Shown in pieces: positions 18,402 to 27,590 of a stretch of DNA of 64,000 nt. Origin of the DNA: Halalkalibacter okhensis (GTDB taxonomy: Bacteria; Bacillota; Bacilli; Bacillales; Bacillaceae_D); the NCBI RefSeq assembly GCF_000787375.1, contig NZ_JRJU01000009.1, positions 1 through 64,000 on the forward strand, given 5' to 3'. Made by a program: the position numbers and the translations under genes. Numbering within the stretch: position 1 is the first letter of the stretch; every line of letters begins with the position of its first letter. The notes under the pieces are model-generated. The model was not told the DNA's origin and ran no database searches. It saw only the letters and a program-made list of their open reading frames with translations.

Positions 18402-18836
18402 CTAATTTGTTATATTATCGATATCAGTGCTTCCTTGTTCAACCGAGTTGGCGTAATATTCAATGATTTCTCTTCTTCTAATAATACCGATAAAGATTCC
18501 ATGGTCGTCAACAACCGGGATAAAATTCTGAGATATAGCTAATGACAATAAATCTTTCATTTTCGATTCAATTCGAACCGGTTTGTTTTTCATTTTTCTC
18601 GTAATATCTTTTAATTGAATTTGTTCAGCAAGCTCTAACGTAAATGATTGTGTATTCTTTATTTGCCATAAGAGGTCACCTTCTGTTAAAGTTCCAACAT
18701 ACTTACCGTGACGATCTACAATAGGGACAGCAGAGTACTTGTGAAATTCCATTTTCTCTAACGCTTGTCTCATTGTTGAATCTAAATCTAAATAGGCTAC
18801 TTCTGCTTTTGGCACTAAAAAAAATGAGATATTCAT
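18402..18836 (-). CDS. Tandem CBS-domain protein
   Basis: The 144-residue cytosolic protein has two CBS motifs. The first (about 15-65) is ALEKMEFHKYSAVPIVDRHG .. GTLTEGDLL; the second (about 85-130) is ISQNFIPVVDDHGIFIGIIRR. CBS pairs bind adenine nucleotides or c-di-AMP and act as sensors. It does not look like DarB/CbpB from the sequence I remember. The ribosome site is weak (GGGAAG). It is upstream of the YciI gene, 19 bases from its GTG. Confidence 0.82.
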   Translation of the reverse strand: MNISFFLVPKAEVAYLDLDSTMRQALEKMEFHKYSAVPIVDRHGKYVGTLTEGDLLWQIKNTQSFTLELAEQIQLKDITRKMKNKPVRIESKMKDLLSLAISQNFIPVVDDHGIFIGIIRRREIIEYYANSVEQGSTDIDNITN

Positions 18837-18931
18837 AGACGTTCTTCCCTTTCACAACATTGTCTATTCTATTATACTCGATTTTAAATCAATTTACCAA
18901 AAGCTAGATTCTATGGAAAACTGACAAAAGA

Positions 18932-18955
18932 AAAGCAACGCAAGGGCGCTGCTTT
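18932..18955 (-). terminator. Intrinsic terminator after csgA
   Basis: AAAGCAACG / CGCTGCTTT arms with one G-T pair and a 6-nt loop overlap the csgA stop codon and lead into TTTTCTTTTG on the minus strand. Confidence 0.7.
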
Positions 18956-19205
18956 ATATTAATAATTCATAAACTCCATTTAATTGTTCGACTCGCTTTT
19001 CATCTTGTTCATTTCTTGCATAATCCAGTTCATATTGCAAAACTAAGTTTAAAATCGTCGCTTCGTTATCTTCAAGGTCCCTTACAAATTCATCTTCATC
19101 TTTGTATTGTTTCGTTTCTAACTTATGATAAATCCTTTGACAAATTTGATGGTTATCAAGATGATTAGATAATGATTCACGTAAATAGCCTAAGTTAGAG
19201 TCCAA
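18954..19205 (-). CDS. csgA: CsgA-like sigma-G-dependent sporulation protein
   Basis: The 83-residue acidic helical protein starts at TTG 19205, nine bases after AAAGG, and begins DSNLGYLRESLSNHL. It continues CQRIYHKLE, EDEFVRDLEDNE and LNGVYELL. These segments match the B. subtilis CsgA sporulation protein as I remember it (NLGYLRESL, EEFVKDLDDNE, LNEVYELL). Some annotators may use the ATG three codons upstream or an even longer start. A sigma-G-like promoter upstream agrees with forespore expression. Biochemical function is unknown. Confidence 0.78.
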   Translation of the reverse strand: MDSNLGYLRESLSNHLDNHQICQRIYHKLETKQYKDEDEFVRDLEDNEATILNLVLQYELDYARNEQDEKRVEQLNGVYELLI

Positions 19206-19238
19206 TGTGGTCATCCTTTCTGTTTCAAACTGCACAAT

Positions 19239-19267
19239 TAGGATGTGGACTTGCAAGAAAAAGATGC
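19239..19267 (-). promoter_or_regulatory. Candidate sigma-G promoter of csgA
   Basis: On the minus strand GCATC, 17 bases, then CATCCTA. The -10 fits the sigma-G form CATnHTA exactly and the -35 fits four of five GHATR positions. It lies about 34 bases before the csgA TTG start. Confidence 0.5.
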
Positions 19268-19326
19268 ATGTACTGGCAACTTTTATTTGGCTCTTCTTTT
19301 ATTTTCAAATTTAAAGGAAGCAGATG

Positions 19327-20403
19327 TTATGAGTTCAATTCTATTGTCCAATGGTATGTATCCTCAATCTTCCCTGTTTGTATACCCGTTAATGTATCGT
19401 AGAGGCGTTTTGAAAGATCTCCTATTTCTCCGTTATTAATTTTTATCTTTTTTTCACCCCAATATAATTCCCCAACTGGCGAAATAACAGCTGCTGTTCC
19501 TGTTCCAAACGCCTCTTCTAGTTGACCTTGTTCATGAGCTTCATATAATTCTTCAAGCGAGAGCTTTCTCTCTGTAACAGGAACTCCCCAATCCTTTAAT
19601 ACCTCAATGATGGACATTCGCGTAATCCCTTCAAGAATGCTTCCATTTAGTTCTGGTGTAATAATTTCACCATTTACTTTGAAAAACACATTCATGCTTC
19701 CAACTTCTTCAATATATTTCTTTTCAACCCCATCTAACCAAAGAACTTGTGAATATCCTTCTTTCGTTGCTCGTTCTTGAGCCTTGTAGGCCGCTGCATA
19801 GTTTCCAGCTGTTTTTGCTGTTCCCGTTCCACCTCGAACGGCTCTTGTATATTCGTCTTCAACGTGAATCCGGACAGGCTGGATCCCTTCTTTATAATAA
19901 GATCCCACTGGAGAAAGGATGATCATAAATTGATATGTCTTGGAAGGGGCAAGACTTAAATTTGGTTCAGTCGCAATGATAAAAGGACGTATGTATAATG
20001 AATTTCCTTCTGCTTTTGGAACCCACTCTTTCTCCACTTCAAGAAGCTGCTTTAAATAACTTAAAGCTAAGTCTTCATCAATAGCCGGAATACTGAGTCG
20101 ATCACTTGATAAATTTAGCCGTCTAAAATTTTTCTCAGGGCGAAACAATAGAATGCGATCACTTGGGGTGCGGTATGCTTTTAGTCCCTCAAAAACGGTT
20201 TGGCCATAATGAAAGATCATTGCCGCCGGGTCTAATGTTATCGGTTCATAAGGTACGATACGAGGATCATACCAGCCCTTATCAGCCTGAAAATCCATTA
20301 CAAACATATGGTCAGAATAATGCTTGCCAAACGCTATTTTATCAGCATCAGGCTTCGTTTTTTTATCTTTATTTTCGATGAAATTAACCGTTACATTCTC
20401 CAC
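19327..20403 (-). CDS. ilvE: Branched-chain amino acid aminotransferase
   Basis: The 358-residue PLP enzyme transfers the amino group between leucine, isoleucine or valine and 2-oxoglutarate, the last step of branched-chain synthesis or the first of breakdown. Evidence: FHYGQTVFEGLKAYR (65-79), the PLP lysine in GTAKTAGNY (Lys about 197), QVLWLDG, EEVGSMNVFF and FGTGTAAVISPVG. Length fits the eukaryote-like class II BCAT used by Bacillus (YbgE/YwaA). It is monocistronic here, away from ilv-leu genes. Confidence 0.95.
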   Translation of the reverse strand: MENVTVNFIENKDKKTKPDADKIAFGKHYSDHMFVMDFQADKGWYDPRIVPYEPITLDPAAMIFHYGQTVFEGLKAYRTPSDRILLFRPEKNFRRLNLSSDRLSIPAIDEDLALSYLKQLLEVEKEWVPKAEGNSLYIRPFIIATEPNLSLAPSKTYQFMIILSPVGSYYKEGIQPVRIHVEDEYTRAVRGGTGTAKTAGNYAAAYKAQERATKEGYSQVLWLDGVEKKYIEEVGSMNVFFKVNGEIITPELNGSILEGITRMSIIEVLKDWGVPVTERKLSLEELYEAHEQGQLEEAFGTGTAAVISPVGELYWGEKKIKINNGEIGDLSKRLYDTLTGIQTGKIEDTYHWTIELNS

Positions 20404-20499
20404 GTTTAACCCACTCCTTTTGTAAAATCAATATCTATTAATTATTGTAAATAGTTCGACTAATGAATACAAGTTTAGCTTACCATTTTATAGAAAAAA

Positions 20500-20530
20500 A
20501 GCGAGAGTGAAATGCTTGTCCACTCTCGCT
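20500..20530 (-). terminator. Intrinsic terminator
   Basis: AGCGAGAGTG / CACTCTCGCT, a perfect 10-bp GC-rich stem, is followed by TTTTTTT on the minus strand, ten bases after the stop of the 168-residue orphan. Confidence 0.85.
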
Positions 20531-20540
20531 CCTGCCTTAT

Positions 20541-21047
20541 TTATTTCTTAGCTCTTTTTTCAAGCTCTTCCATCACATCATTTTGAAATTGTGCTAACTG
20601 TGTAGAATCGAGGTTTTTCGAATTCGTTTCAATCACTTGCTCTAACAAGTTCTTGTTCTTATAGAACTCTTCCTTATCGGCATTATAGTAAAATCTAACA
20701 ACCTCTTCATCTTTCAAATATTTTTTTCCTAGTTTCAAAAGAAATGTTACCGGAAGACCACGAACAGATGCCGCAGAGTCGTTTCCTTCTACAGCTTGTA
20801 CAACTTTTTGATCTTCTTGCTTACTAGCTTTGTTATCTCCTTGAACCATCAATAAAATTTCTTTCGCAACTTCTTTATGAGTGAACGCTCTTTTTAATGC
20901 TTTTTGACGAATACGCTTCTTTTTAGATTTCACATTCATTTTTTCAAGACTCATCGTCGCAAACTCACGCAATTCTAATCCACTCTTTTCGATAGCCTGC
21001 TTTAACTCTCCATTCTTGATGTCATATGTCCTATTTAACAAATTCAA
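20541..21047 (-). CDS. Conserved-looking hypothetical, charged helical protein
   Basis: The 168-residue product is basic and helical, with no signal peptide and no cysteines. It contains a very basic stretch (VKSKKKRIRQKALKRA, about 39-54), a low-complexity acidic/Gln linker (about 76-93) and a C-terminal helical part with FLLKLGKKYL and FYYNADKEEFYKNK. The basic patch could bind nucleic acid. No family recognised. Starts at TTG 21047 or, better spaced after AAGGGG, at TTG two codons later. It has its own terminator, and codon use looks like its neighbours. Confidence 0.65.
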   Translation of the reverse strand: MNLLNRTYDIKNGELKQAIEKSGLELREFATMSLEKMNVKSKKKRIRQKALKRAFTHKEVAKEILLMVQGDNKASKQEDQKVVQAVEGNDSAASVRGLPVTFLLKLGKKYLKDEEVVRFYYNADKEEFYKNKNLLEQVIETNSKNLDSTQLAQFQNDVMEELEKRAKK

Positions 21048-21318
21048 AACCCCTTACCTATTATTATCTTAAGATGTCTAGTAAATTGAGAATGCCATTG
21101 ACAGATTATCTCCCTTTACTATATTACCAAAAATCAAGTTAAAATTGTGCATTAATCTTCTTTTTGTAGAAATGACTTCGTTCTTGCCTTATTGAGTAGT
21201 ATAATGCGTTCTCTTTAAAAAAGCTGTCGTAAATTGTTAAGCAGGCAATTTTTTTGACTCTAGTATGCTCAAGCTGTAAAATACAATCCTATTCTACATA
21301 TGAAAAGGAGATATTGTC

Positions 21319-22038
21319 ATGGCACAGTCACTACAAGGAAAAGTCGCTATTGTTACTGGAGCAGGAAAAGGGATTGGTCGAGCAACAGCTATTGCTTTAG
21401 CAAAAGAAGGTGTCCAAGTTGGATTGCTTGCACGAACGGAGTCTGACCTAGTTGAGGTTGCAAATGAAATTGAAGCAATGGGTGTAAAGGCTGCTTATGC
21501 TACAGTCGATGTAGCATCATTGGAGCAAGTTGAACAAGCTGTTCATCATGTAACAAGTAAGCTTGGACCTTCTGATATATTAATTAATAATGCCGGTACG
21601 GGTAAGTTTGGAGGATTTTTAGAGCTTTCTCCAGAAGAATGGAAAAGCATGATCGATATTAACTTAATGGGCGCCTATTATGTGACCCGCACCGTCCTTC
21701 CACAATTAATTGAAAAAAATGGTGGCGATATTATTAATATTTCCTCAACAGCTGGACAAAAAGGTGCACCTGTCACAAGTGCTTATAGTGCTTCAAAATT
21801 TGGATTGCTCGGTCTGACAGAATCACTCGCACTAGAAGTTCGTAAACACAATATTCGTGTTACGGCGCTCACGCCAAGTACTGTTGCGACTGAACTAGCG
21901 TTTAAAGAAAATTTAACTGATGGAAACCCAGAAAAGGTGATGCAACCAGAAGACCTAGCTGAATATATGGTAGCTCAGTTAAAGCTTCACCCACGAATTT
22001 TCATTAAATCTGCTGGCCTTTGGTCAACGAATCCATAA
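21319..22038 (+). CDS. Short-chain dehydrogenase/reductase (FabG/YoxD-like)
   Basis: The 239-residue NAD(P)-dependent enzyme has [10 protein letters not shown] (13-22), a D in ATVDVAS, INNAGTG, the catalytic Ser in NISSTAG and YSASKFG. The C terminus ends in the short [10 protein letters not shown] tail. It is most like B. subtilis YoxD, annotated as 3-oxoacyl-ACP-reductase-like. The true substrate is not known. AAAAGGAG lies before the ATG. Single gene with a very strong terminator. Confidence 0.9.
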   Translation: MAQSLQGKVAIVTGAGKGIGRATAIALAKEGVQVGLLARTESDLVEVANEIEAMGVKAAYATVDVASLEQVEQAVHHVTSKLGPSDILINNAGTGKFGGFLELSPEEWKSMIDINLMGAYYVTRTVLPQLIEKNGGDIINISSTAGQKGAPVTSAYSASKFGLLGLTESLALEVRKHNIRVTALTPSTVATELAFKENLTDGNPEKVMQPEDLAEYMVAQLKLHPRIFIKSAGLWSTNP

Positions 22039-22046
22039 GACGACTT

Positions 22047-22083
22047 AAAGGATCATTAAAGGTATCTCCTTTAATGATCCTTT
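22047..22083 (+). terminator. Strong intrinsic terminator after the SDR gene
   Basis: A perfect 16-bp stem (AAAGGATCATTAAAGG and its complement) with a 5-nt loop is followed by a T-rich tail. Confidence 0.85.
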
Positions 22084-22144
22084 CTTTCTTCTTTAAACCT
22101 GACAAAAAAGAAGAAAGACGCATGGCCCTTCTCCTTTATTCACC

Positions 22145-23251
22145 TTATTTATCAACTTTTTGATTTTTTGACTTGGTTATACTCGAAACAAACTTGAAAT
22201 TTTTCTCCTTTCGTGCTATATTTTTCAATTTTCCTGTATCCAACCCTTCTCCTAATGCTCCGAACACATTTCCGCTACTGGGATCAACGAGAACGCGATC
22301 TTGATAAGGTCTTGGGGTTTTCCATAACGCAATTAGAGCCTTATCAAATCGCATTTCATGGTACCGCTCTGGCCAATGCTCCTTGATTAACTTCTTTACT
22401 TCCGGATAATATTTAGAACTCATACCTGGAAATAAATGATGCTCCGTATGATACGAGAAGTTAAAATGCAAAACATCCACCCATTTCGGAACCGTAACTG
22501 TTAAGCTATTCACTAATGGATCGTTTACATCGGTCGTTGGGTTTAGACGATGATTGGTCGATATGTAAGCCATAACAATAAGATTGGCTACTAACAATGG
22601 AAGCAAAAACATAAAGATCCATTTCACCGGTCCAACCCAAACGAGTAATCCAATCCATGTCATCCATGGTAAGATCGCTTCCAAAAATACAGCCGGTCTC
22701 TTCCTAGGGTTAAATTCCTTTAAATAGACTACAAACATATTTACAGAATGAACAGTAAACTGAAATGACAATGAGCAGAAGCTAAAGAATGCACGAACAG
22801 GTAAAGGTAGCTTGTACACCCACCGTAACAACCGACTTCTCATAATTCTCTCTAATGTCGGCCAAGAGTCTGGATCATGTTCTTCATGCTGAGTGTGTAC
22901 ATGATGTGTTAAGTTATGCCATTTCCGCCACAACTTTGGCCCAGTACTTAACGGCCAAAAGGCAACAGCTCCTAAGAAATCTCGTAGCCATGGTTTTCTT
23001 ACAACTGTTCCGTGCAATATTTCATGACCAAGAAACCCTAAAGCAGCAAAGCTCGTACCAATTACGAGTGAAATCGGTAAATAAATAAGTGGAGATACAT
23101 CAACCAGCCCAATTGTAAGTAATCCCATTACCGTAACGACTAAATAAGCTAATCCTCCCCATAACCGTGCAGGTACCGGTTTGAACGCTTTTTTCGGCAA
23201 ATGAGGCTTTAATTTTGCTGCATACCAACCAAACGAACGTAAATCTTGCAA
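22145..23251 (-). CDS. Membrane fatty acid desaturase
   Basis: The 368-residue integral membrane di-iron enzyme has the three histidine boxes HEILH (about 88), HNLTHH (about 112) and HTEHH (about 271), separated by transmembrane helices. It lacks a fused cytochrome b5. This is not the classical B. subtilis Des (HDCCH box), and looks closer to the acyl-lipid/omega-type PF00487 branch. The likely role is to introduce a double bond into membrane lipid acyl chains. The start is TTG 23251 after GGAAGGG. The C-terminal tail is basic (Lys-rich) and cytosolic. Confidence 0.88.
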   Translation of the reverse strand: MQDLRSFGWYAAKLKPHLPKKAFKPVPARLWGGLAYLVVTVMGLLTIGLVDVSPLIYLPISLVIGTSFAALGFLGHEILHGTVVRKPWLRDFLGAVAFWPLSTGPKLWRKWHNLTHHVHTQHEEHDPDSWPTLERIMRSRLLRWVYKLPLPVRAFFSFCSLSFQFTVHSVNMFVVYLKEFNPRKRPAVFLEAILPWMTWIGLLVWVGPVKWIFMFLLPLLVANLIVMAYISTNHRLNPTTDVNDPLVNSLTVTVPKWVDVLHFNFSYHTEHHLFPGMSSKYYPEVKKLIKEHWPERYHEMRFDKALIALWKTPRPYQDRVLVDPSSGNVFGALGEGLDTGKLKNIARKEKNFKFVSSITKSKNQKVDK

Positions 23252-23312
23252 ATAAAAAACACCCTTCCAAGTACACTTTTTACAGTTTTATTTAATCCCT
23301 TTCATTTTAAAG

Positions 23313-24503
23313 CTATTCGTCGACTTGTTCAATAAAGCTCTTTGTTCTCATTCCATCTCTTCTAATATAAACCGTTGCGTCCACATTAATTTTCGCCCTT
23401 TTAAATTCCTCATCCCAGTTGTCTTTAAGTTCTTTAAATTTCTTATATTGTTGCTTGCTTAAGTGCTCTCCAAATCCAAATACATCAACCCCATATTTTT
23501 CTTGTACTAACGTAATCGTTGATTTCACCTTTTCTTCAAGTTGCTCTTTCATTAATTTTTGATATTTTTCATACGTACTTATTTCATCGAGTCCGTCAGC
23601 ACATTGATTATCATGAATATCTCCTTCAATAATAATACGAACCGTAAAATTAGGGACACCTTTTTCATAATTAGCCGTTACTTTTGTATGGGAATTGTAC
23701 ACTTGTAAGGCAAAATATCCGAGCTCCCCACATGGAGCAGTAGCTGTTGTTTGATCTAAATCTTGAGTCCACATATAATTTCGTGTTTCTTCCACAGATA
23801 GAAATCCGACTAAGCGATCTTTATGAAACATTGCCATACCGTCATATTCAATCAGAGCATTTAAGTCAAGCTCTCTGTTATCATCGACATTATGGCCTTT
23901 ACTAGGATCTCCCCTGATCGTTACTGCAGCAGCAACTGGGTGTCTTCCTGGTGAAGTCAAAGCAAAGACAAAATCAGTCAAAGCTGATTGAGGGTACCCT
24001 CCCCAATTTTCTTCTATTGTCGTAAATTGCTCGTACATCTTCATGGATGGTACTTTCTCAATTGGATAGGTCGTCGTAATAATATCTGTTGCTTTGACTC
24101 CTCTGGCCACAATGATTTGAAAGTCATTTCGAAACTGCCCACCCTTTTCCAAAAAATGTAAAAACTTCGACAGTCCTTCTTTTGCTACCTTCTCATCTAC
24201 AATTAATGTTCTTGTGTGTGAGAAGTTCAATTCTCTAGTGATCCCCATATTCATTTTCTTTAACAATTCTGCCATTGTGAGCCCTTGAAGCTCATATGTA
24301 ATTGTTGGGGTCATCCCCTCTGACATTTGGTCATTTAACTCACTCGCATTAATCGCTTCAATTGTTAAACTAAATGCATCATCTTCACTTATTTCAAGTG
24401 CTAGCCCAGTAACTAGTGAAACTCGATCTAATTCTTTCCGATCCCAGCAACCTGTTAGTACGACAAGCAAGGATAGGCCAACGAATATTGCTTTTCCTCT
24501 CAT
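23313..24503 (-). CDS. Germinant receptor lipoprotein, C subunit (operon 2)
   Basis: The 396-residue Ger(x)C lipoprotein has a signal peptide with lipobox VLTGC (Cys about 19) followed by the typical CWDRKELDRVSLVTGLALE. It ends with the C-terminal domain containing KYGVDVFGFGEHLSKQQYK. It is anchored on the outer face of the spore inner membrane and forms nutrient receptors with A and B subunits. It is the last gene of the D-B-A-C operon, and its ATG overlaps the A-subunit stop by four bases. Confidence 0.93.
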   Translation of the reverse strand: MRGKAIFVGLSLLVVLTGCWDRKELDRVSLVTGLALEISEDDAFSLTIEAINASELNDQMSEGMTPTITYELQGLTMAELLKKMNMGITRELNFSHTRTLIVDEKVAKEGLSKFLHFLEKGGQFRNDFQIIVARGVKATDIITTTYPIEKVPSMKMYEQFTTIEENWGGYPQSALTDFVFALTSPGRHPVAAAVTIRGDPSKGHNVDDNRELDLNALIEYDGMAMFHKDRLVGFLSVEETRNYMWTQDLDQTTATAPCGELGYFALQVYNSHTKVTANYEKGVPNFTVRIIIEGDIHDNQCADGLDEISTYEKYQKLMKEQLEEKVKSTITLVQEKYGVDVFGFGEHLSKQQYKKFKELKDNWDEEFKRAKINVDATVYIRRDGMRTKSFIEQVDE

Positions 24504-26101
24504 GTACTCTCCTCCTTCTTTTTAGAAGGTAACGTGTTAGCATTTGGTTCTTTTACTTCCGCTTTCGGATGTAAATAGTTTGGTCTTCGCTTCATAAGTT
24601 GAATAGGTAGCCTGATAAATACATCTTTTTGATCTTCAAGAATAAATGGCCCCATTGGTGCTAAGTATGGCACGCCAAATGACTTTAAACTTGCAAGATG
24701 AGCAATAATGAGTAAAAATCCTATGATGGTCCCAAATAATCCGAGAGCGGCCGTCATAAAGATTAATGCAAATCGCAGCAAACGAGTTGAATTAGCAAAT
24801 GAATAAATAGGGGAAACAAATCCTGCCATTGCTGTTAAAGCGACAATGATAACTAGAAAATGGGATACAACCCCTGCTTCAACGGCAGCTTGGCCGATAA
24901 CGAGGGCCCCAACAATGGAGACGGTCTGCCCAACCACTCGCGGCATTCTTACCCCTGCCTCACGCAAAATTTCAAAAGTAATCTCCATCAAAAGCAATTC
25001 GACTACCGCTGGAAAAGGAACTCCTTCTCTTTGTGCCTGAATACTAATAATAAGATCAGTTGGAATTAATTGCGGATGATAGGTTGTCAAACCAATATAA
25101 AAAGAGGGCAGGAGTAGAGCAATTAAGAACGCTAAATACCTGAGTAATCTAAGCATCGAAGCCATCATAAATCCTTGATAGTAATCTTCACTCACTTGAA
25201 AAAAGTCAGTAAAAACAACCGGCGCCAAAAGAACATACGGAGTTCCATCTACAATAATAGCGACTTTCCCCTCGACAATATTAGCTGATACCGTATCAGG
25301 ACGGTCGGTATGATATAGCATCGGAAAGGGTGTTATCACACGATCTGCAATAAATTCTTCTATATTGCCAGAATCGAAAATCGCACTGCCTTTAATATCT
25401 TTGACTCTTTGTCTCACTTGGCTTACAATGTCTTCACTTGCCACATTGTCCAAATAAGCCACACAGACTGATGTTTGTGTATCTTTACCGACGGTGAATT
25501 GCTCTACCTTTAGATGAGGATTTTTTATTCTCCGTCTAATAAGACTCACATTTGTGGCTTTCACTTCTGTGAAGCTATCTTGCGGTCCCCGAACAATCGT
25601 TTGTGTTTTTGATTGTTCAACCGCTCTACTTTCTGTTGTTACCGTACTAAGGGCAATCCCCTTCTTAAGCCCATCAATTAAAATAACAGTATACCCCGAA
25701 AGAACATACCAGAAAACCTCATGATTGTAGTTAATTAATATTGAATCGTTACTTGAAAAAAATTCTTTTTGAAAGTTTTCAAGCTCTGAATCTGTAGATA
25801 CATGTTTTTGTTCCCGGTATGCGTTAGCGAGGGCAGGCCGAATTGTTTCAGCTACAGTTATCAGATCAACCATACTTGTCAAATAAAGGATAAGCCCTTC
25901 CCGTTTACCGACATAAACTTTTTCCATATAAAAATCATAATTTTTCTCGAATGTTTGATTACATTCTTCTTCATTTTTTTTTAAGGATGGCGAAATGCTT
26001 ATGACTCCGTTTTGATCATCTACTATGTCTTCAGGAGTGGTTATATCGTTTTTTTGGTCGAGTTTCATTGAAGAGATGATTTGTTTAAATACTTTCTTCA
26101 T
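24500..26101 (-). CDS. Germinant receptor A subunit (operon 2)
   Basis: The 533-residue GerA-family protein has a cytosolic N-terminal domain (about 1-290) containing ILYLTSMVDL, the conserved RGPQDSFTE and SLIRRRIKNPHLK. A five- to six-helix membrane domain follows, with FPAVVELLLMEITFEILREAGVRMP and GQTVSIVGALVIGQAAVEAG hallmark segments split across it. A subunits form the ligand-gated channel of nutrient receptors. It overlaps the B gene by 17 bases and the C gene by 4. ATG 26101 follows GGAGGG. Confidence 0.95.
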   Translation of the reverse strand: MKKVFKQIISSMKLDQKNDITTPEDIVDDQNGVISISPSLKKNEEECNQTFEKNYDFYMEKVYVGKREGLILYLTSMVDLITVAETIRPALANAYREQKHVSTDSELENFQKEFFSSNDSILINYNHEVFWYVLSGYTVILIDGLKKGIALSTVTTESRAVEQSKTQTIVRGPQDSFTEVKATNVSLIRRRIKNPHLKVEQFTVGKDTQTSVCVAYLDNVASEDIVSQVRQRVKDIKGSAIFDSGNIEEFIADRVITPFPMLYHTDRPDTVSANIVEGKVAIIVDGTPYVLLAPVVFTDFFQVSEDYYQGFMMASMLRLLRYLAFLIALLLPSFYIGLTTYHPQLIPTDLIISIQAQREGVPFPAVVELLLMEITFEILREAGVRMPRVVGQTVSIVGALVIGQAAVEAGVVSHFLVIIVALTAMAGFVSPIYSFANSTRLLRFALIFMTAALGLFGTIIGFLLIIAHLASLKSFGVPYLAPMGPFILEDQKDVFIRLPIQLMKRRPNYLHPKAEVKEPNANTLPSKKKEEST

Positions 26102-27230
26102 GTTGAGACCCTCCTGAAACAGATTTTTTCTTCCTTTTTTTCATCCATATTATAAAGAACAACAGAATCGGAATTCCAAATTGCAAGGGAATATGCATAA
26201 CATAAGGAACAAGGACCAGACCTTCCTCAAAGTGTTCAACAATGTTAACAGAGTTTAAAACAGCAAAAAAGGGTACCAACATTCCAATAGGAATGATATA
26301 TTTCTTAAATGGAATCGAAAATACGTACTCTAACCCCTTTAACCCCGCATAGAAAAACACACTTACTTTAATAAAGACGCCACACATCAAAATAAACACA
26401 ACCAATATGTCTACACGCTCGATGAAATCCAATAACAAAATTTCTCTCGCTGCAGTCATTAATGGAAAGAGCGTTCTCGTTTTCAAATCAACTCCGAGGG
26501 CGGCAACCTGAATAATATTGGCGTATGTGATCAATAGTCCACTTACCGCTACAGCCGCTGCCCCGACTCTTCCTACATGAGAAAATTTGGTTGTGGCTGT
26601 CATAATAACGGTAAAAACAATCACTTCACCATAAGGAAACGTGAGCAATGTCGGGAAGATGGCTTCAAAAATCGGCCCAAAACCTTCCGCCAATATAGGC
26701 AGTAAATGGGTAAAATGCAGTTCCCCACTAAAGAAAAGGAAAAGGCCTACAATAATCAAAATGCCGAAAATATATGGAGAAATTACCTCAGTCACACGTG
26801 CAAGGACTTCGAGCCCTAAATAGACCGTATACAAAACAGGGATCATCATCGCAATTACGATCACTTCCATTGGTGTAATCGGTAAAATCGTAATTTTCAT
26901 TAACTCTCCAAAATCGCGAATGTTTCGTGAAGCTATATAAAAAAAATAGATCGTGTAAAGAATGCACATAAACGAACCAAGTATTTTGCCAAAAGCAAAA
27001 AAGAGCATCTCATATAAATTTTTTTGATCTGCAAAGGAAATCAGTTGATAGTAACTCCAAACAATGATGACTCCCATTGCTGTGGCAATGAGTTCAGCAA
27101 TCCAATAGTCTTGCTTTGCCTCTTCCCCTGCACCTACTACAACGGCTGTGCCAATTGCAAAGACCATTATTAAAATAAATAACTGCCACAATGATATTTT
27201 TTCGTTGCCATTTGCCTTCATAGCTCTCAC
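26085..27230 (-). CDS. Germinant receptor B subunit, permease-like (operon 2)
   Basis: The 381-residue, about ten-helix protein belongs to the spore germination permease family (APC-like fold) that binds the germinant. It has the usual start ISLWQLFILIMVFAIGTAVV, SRNIRDFGELMK and a basic C-terminal tail. GTG 27230 follows the D gene stop directly; the ATG three codons later is an alternative start with a GTGAG site. Amino acid or sugar specificity cannot be read from sequence. Confidence 0.92.
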   Translation of the reverse strand: MRAMKANGNEKISLWQLFILIMVFAIGTAVVVGAGEEAKQDYWIAELIATAMGVIIVWSYYQLISFADQKNLYEMLFFAFGKILGSFMCILYTIYFFYIASRNIRDFGELMKITILPITPMEVIVIAMMIPVLYTVYLGLEVLARVTEVISPYIFGILIIVGLFLFFSGELHFTHLLPILAEGFGPIFEAIFPTLLTFPYGEVIVFTVIMTATTKFSHVGRVGAAAVAVSGLLITYANIIQVAALGVDLKTRTLFPLMTAAREILLLDFIERVDILVVFILMCGVFIKVSVFFYAGLKGLEYVFSIPFKKYIIPIGMLVPFFAVLNSVNIVEHFEEGLVLVPYVMHIPLQFGIPILLFFIIWMKKRKKKSVSGGSQHEESI

Positions 27231-27467
27231 TCACTTGTTTGCAGATTGTTGCCCCTTTGTATCTTTCTTTTCTTTGTAGTCAATATATATGGCAATCACT
27301 AGCCCTACGATAGCTCCCGATGTAACTATGGTTCGCCTAGTTCCTAATTCAAAAGGATAAATATGAATGATACTTTCTAAAAACGCTCTACCGTAAATCA
27401 CCGTATCAAACAACGACATTATTAATAGCATTGAAATCAAAATCACAAAAAAAATGAAGGTAACCAC
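27231..27467 (-). CDS. Small two-helix germinant receptor D-type subunit
   Basis: The 78-residue protein starts at GTG 27467, eight bases after GAGGTGAG. It has two predicted transmembrane helices (about 2-20 and 48-64) and a charged Lys-rich tail (KEKKDTKGQQ). Small two-helix D subunits are known in Bacillus receptor operons (GerKD, GerVD), where they tune receptor function. Sequence conservation of D subunits is low, so the call rests on size, topology and position as first gene of a ger operon, abutting the B gene. Confidence 0.75.
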   Translation of the reverse strand: MVTFIFFVILISMLLIMSLFDTVIYGRAFLESIIHIYPFELGTRRTIVTSGAIVGLVIAIYIDYKEKKDTKGQQSANK

Positions 27468-27567
27468 TCTTAACTCACCTCAAGCTTTCACCTTACTCCT
27501 TCTTTATCGTTACCATTTCAGCAAAGTTTATGTAAACTTTCCAATATCGTACAAATCAAAAAGAAAA

Positions 27568-27589
27568 CTAGCACTGTGCTACGTGCTAG
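27568..27589 (-). terminator. Terminator between the two ger operons
   Basis: CTAGCAC / GTGCTAG with an 8-nt loop is followed by TTTTCTTTTT on the minus strand, one base beyond the operon 1 C-subunit stop. It separates the two operons transcriptionally. Confidence 0.75.
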
Positions 27590-27590
27590 C

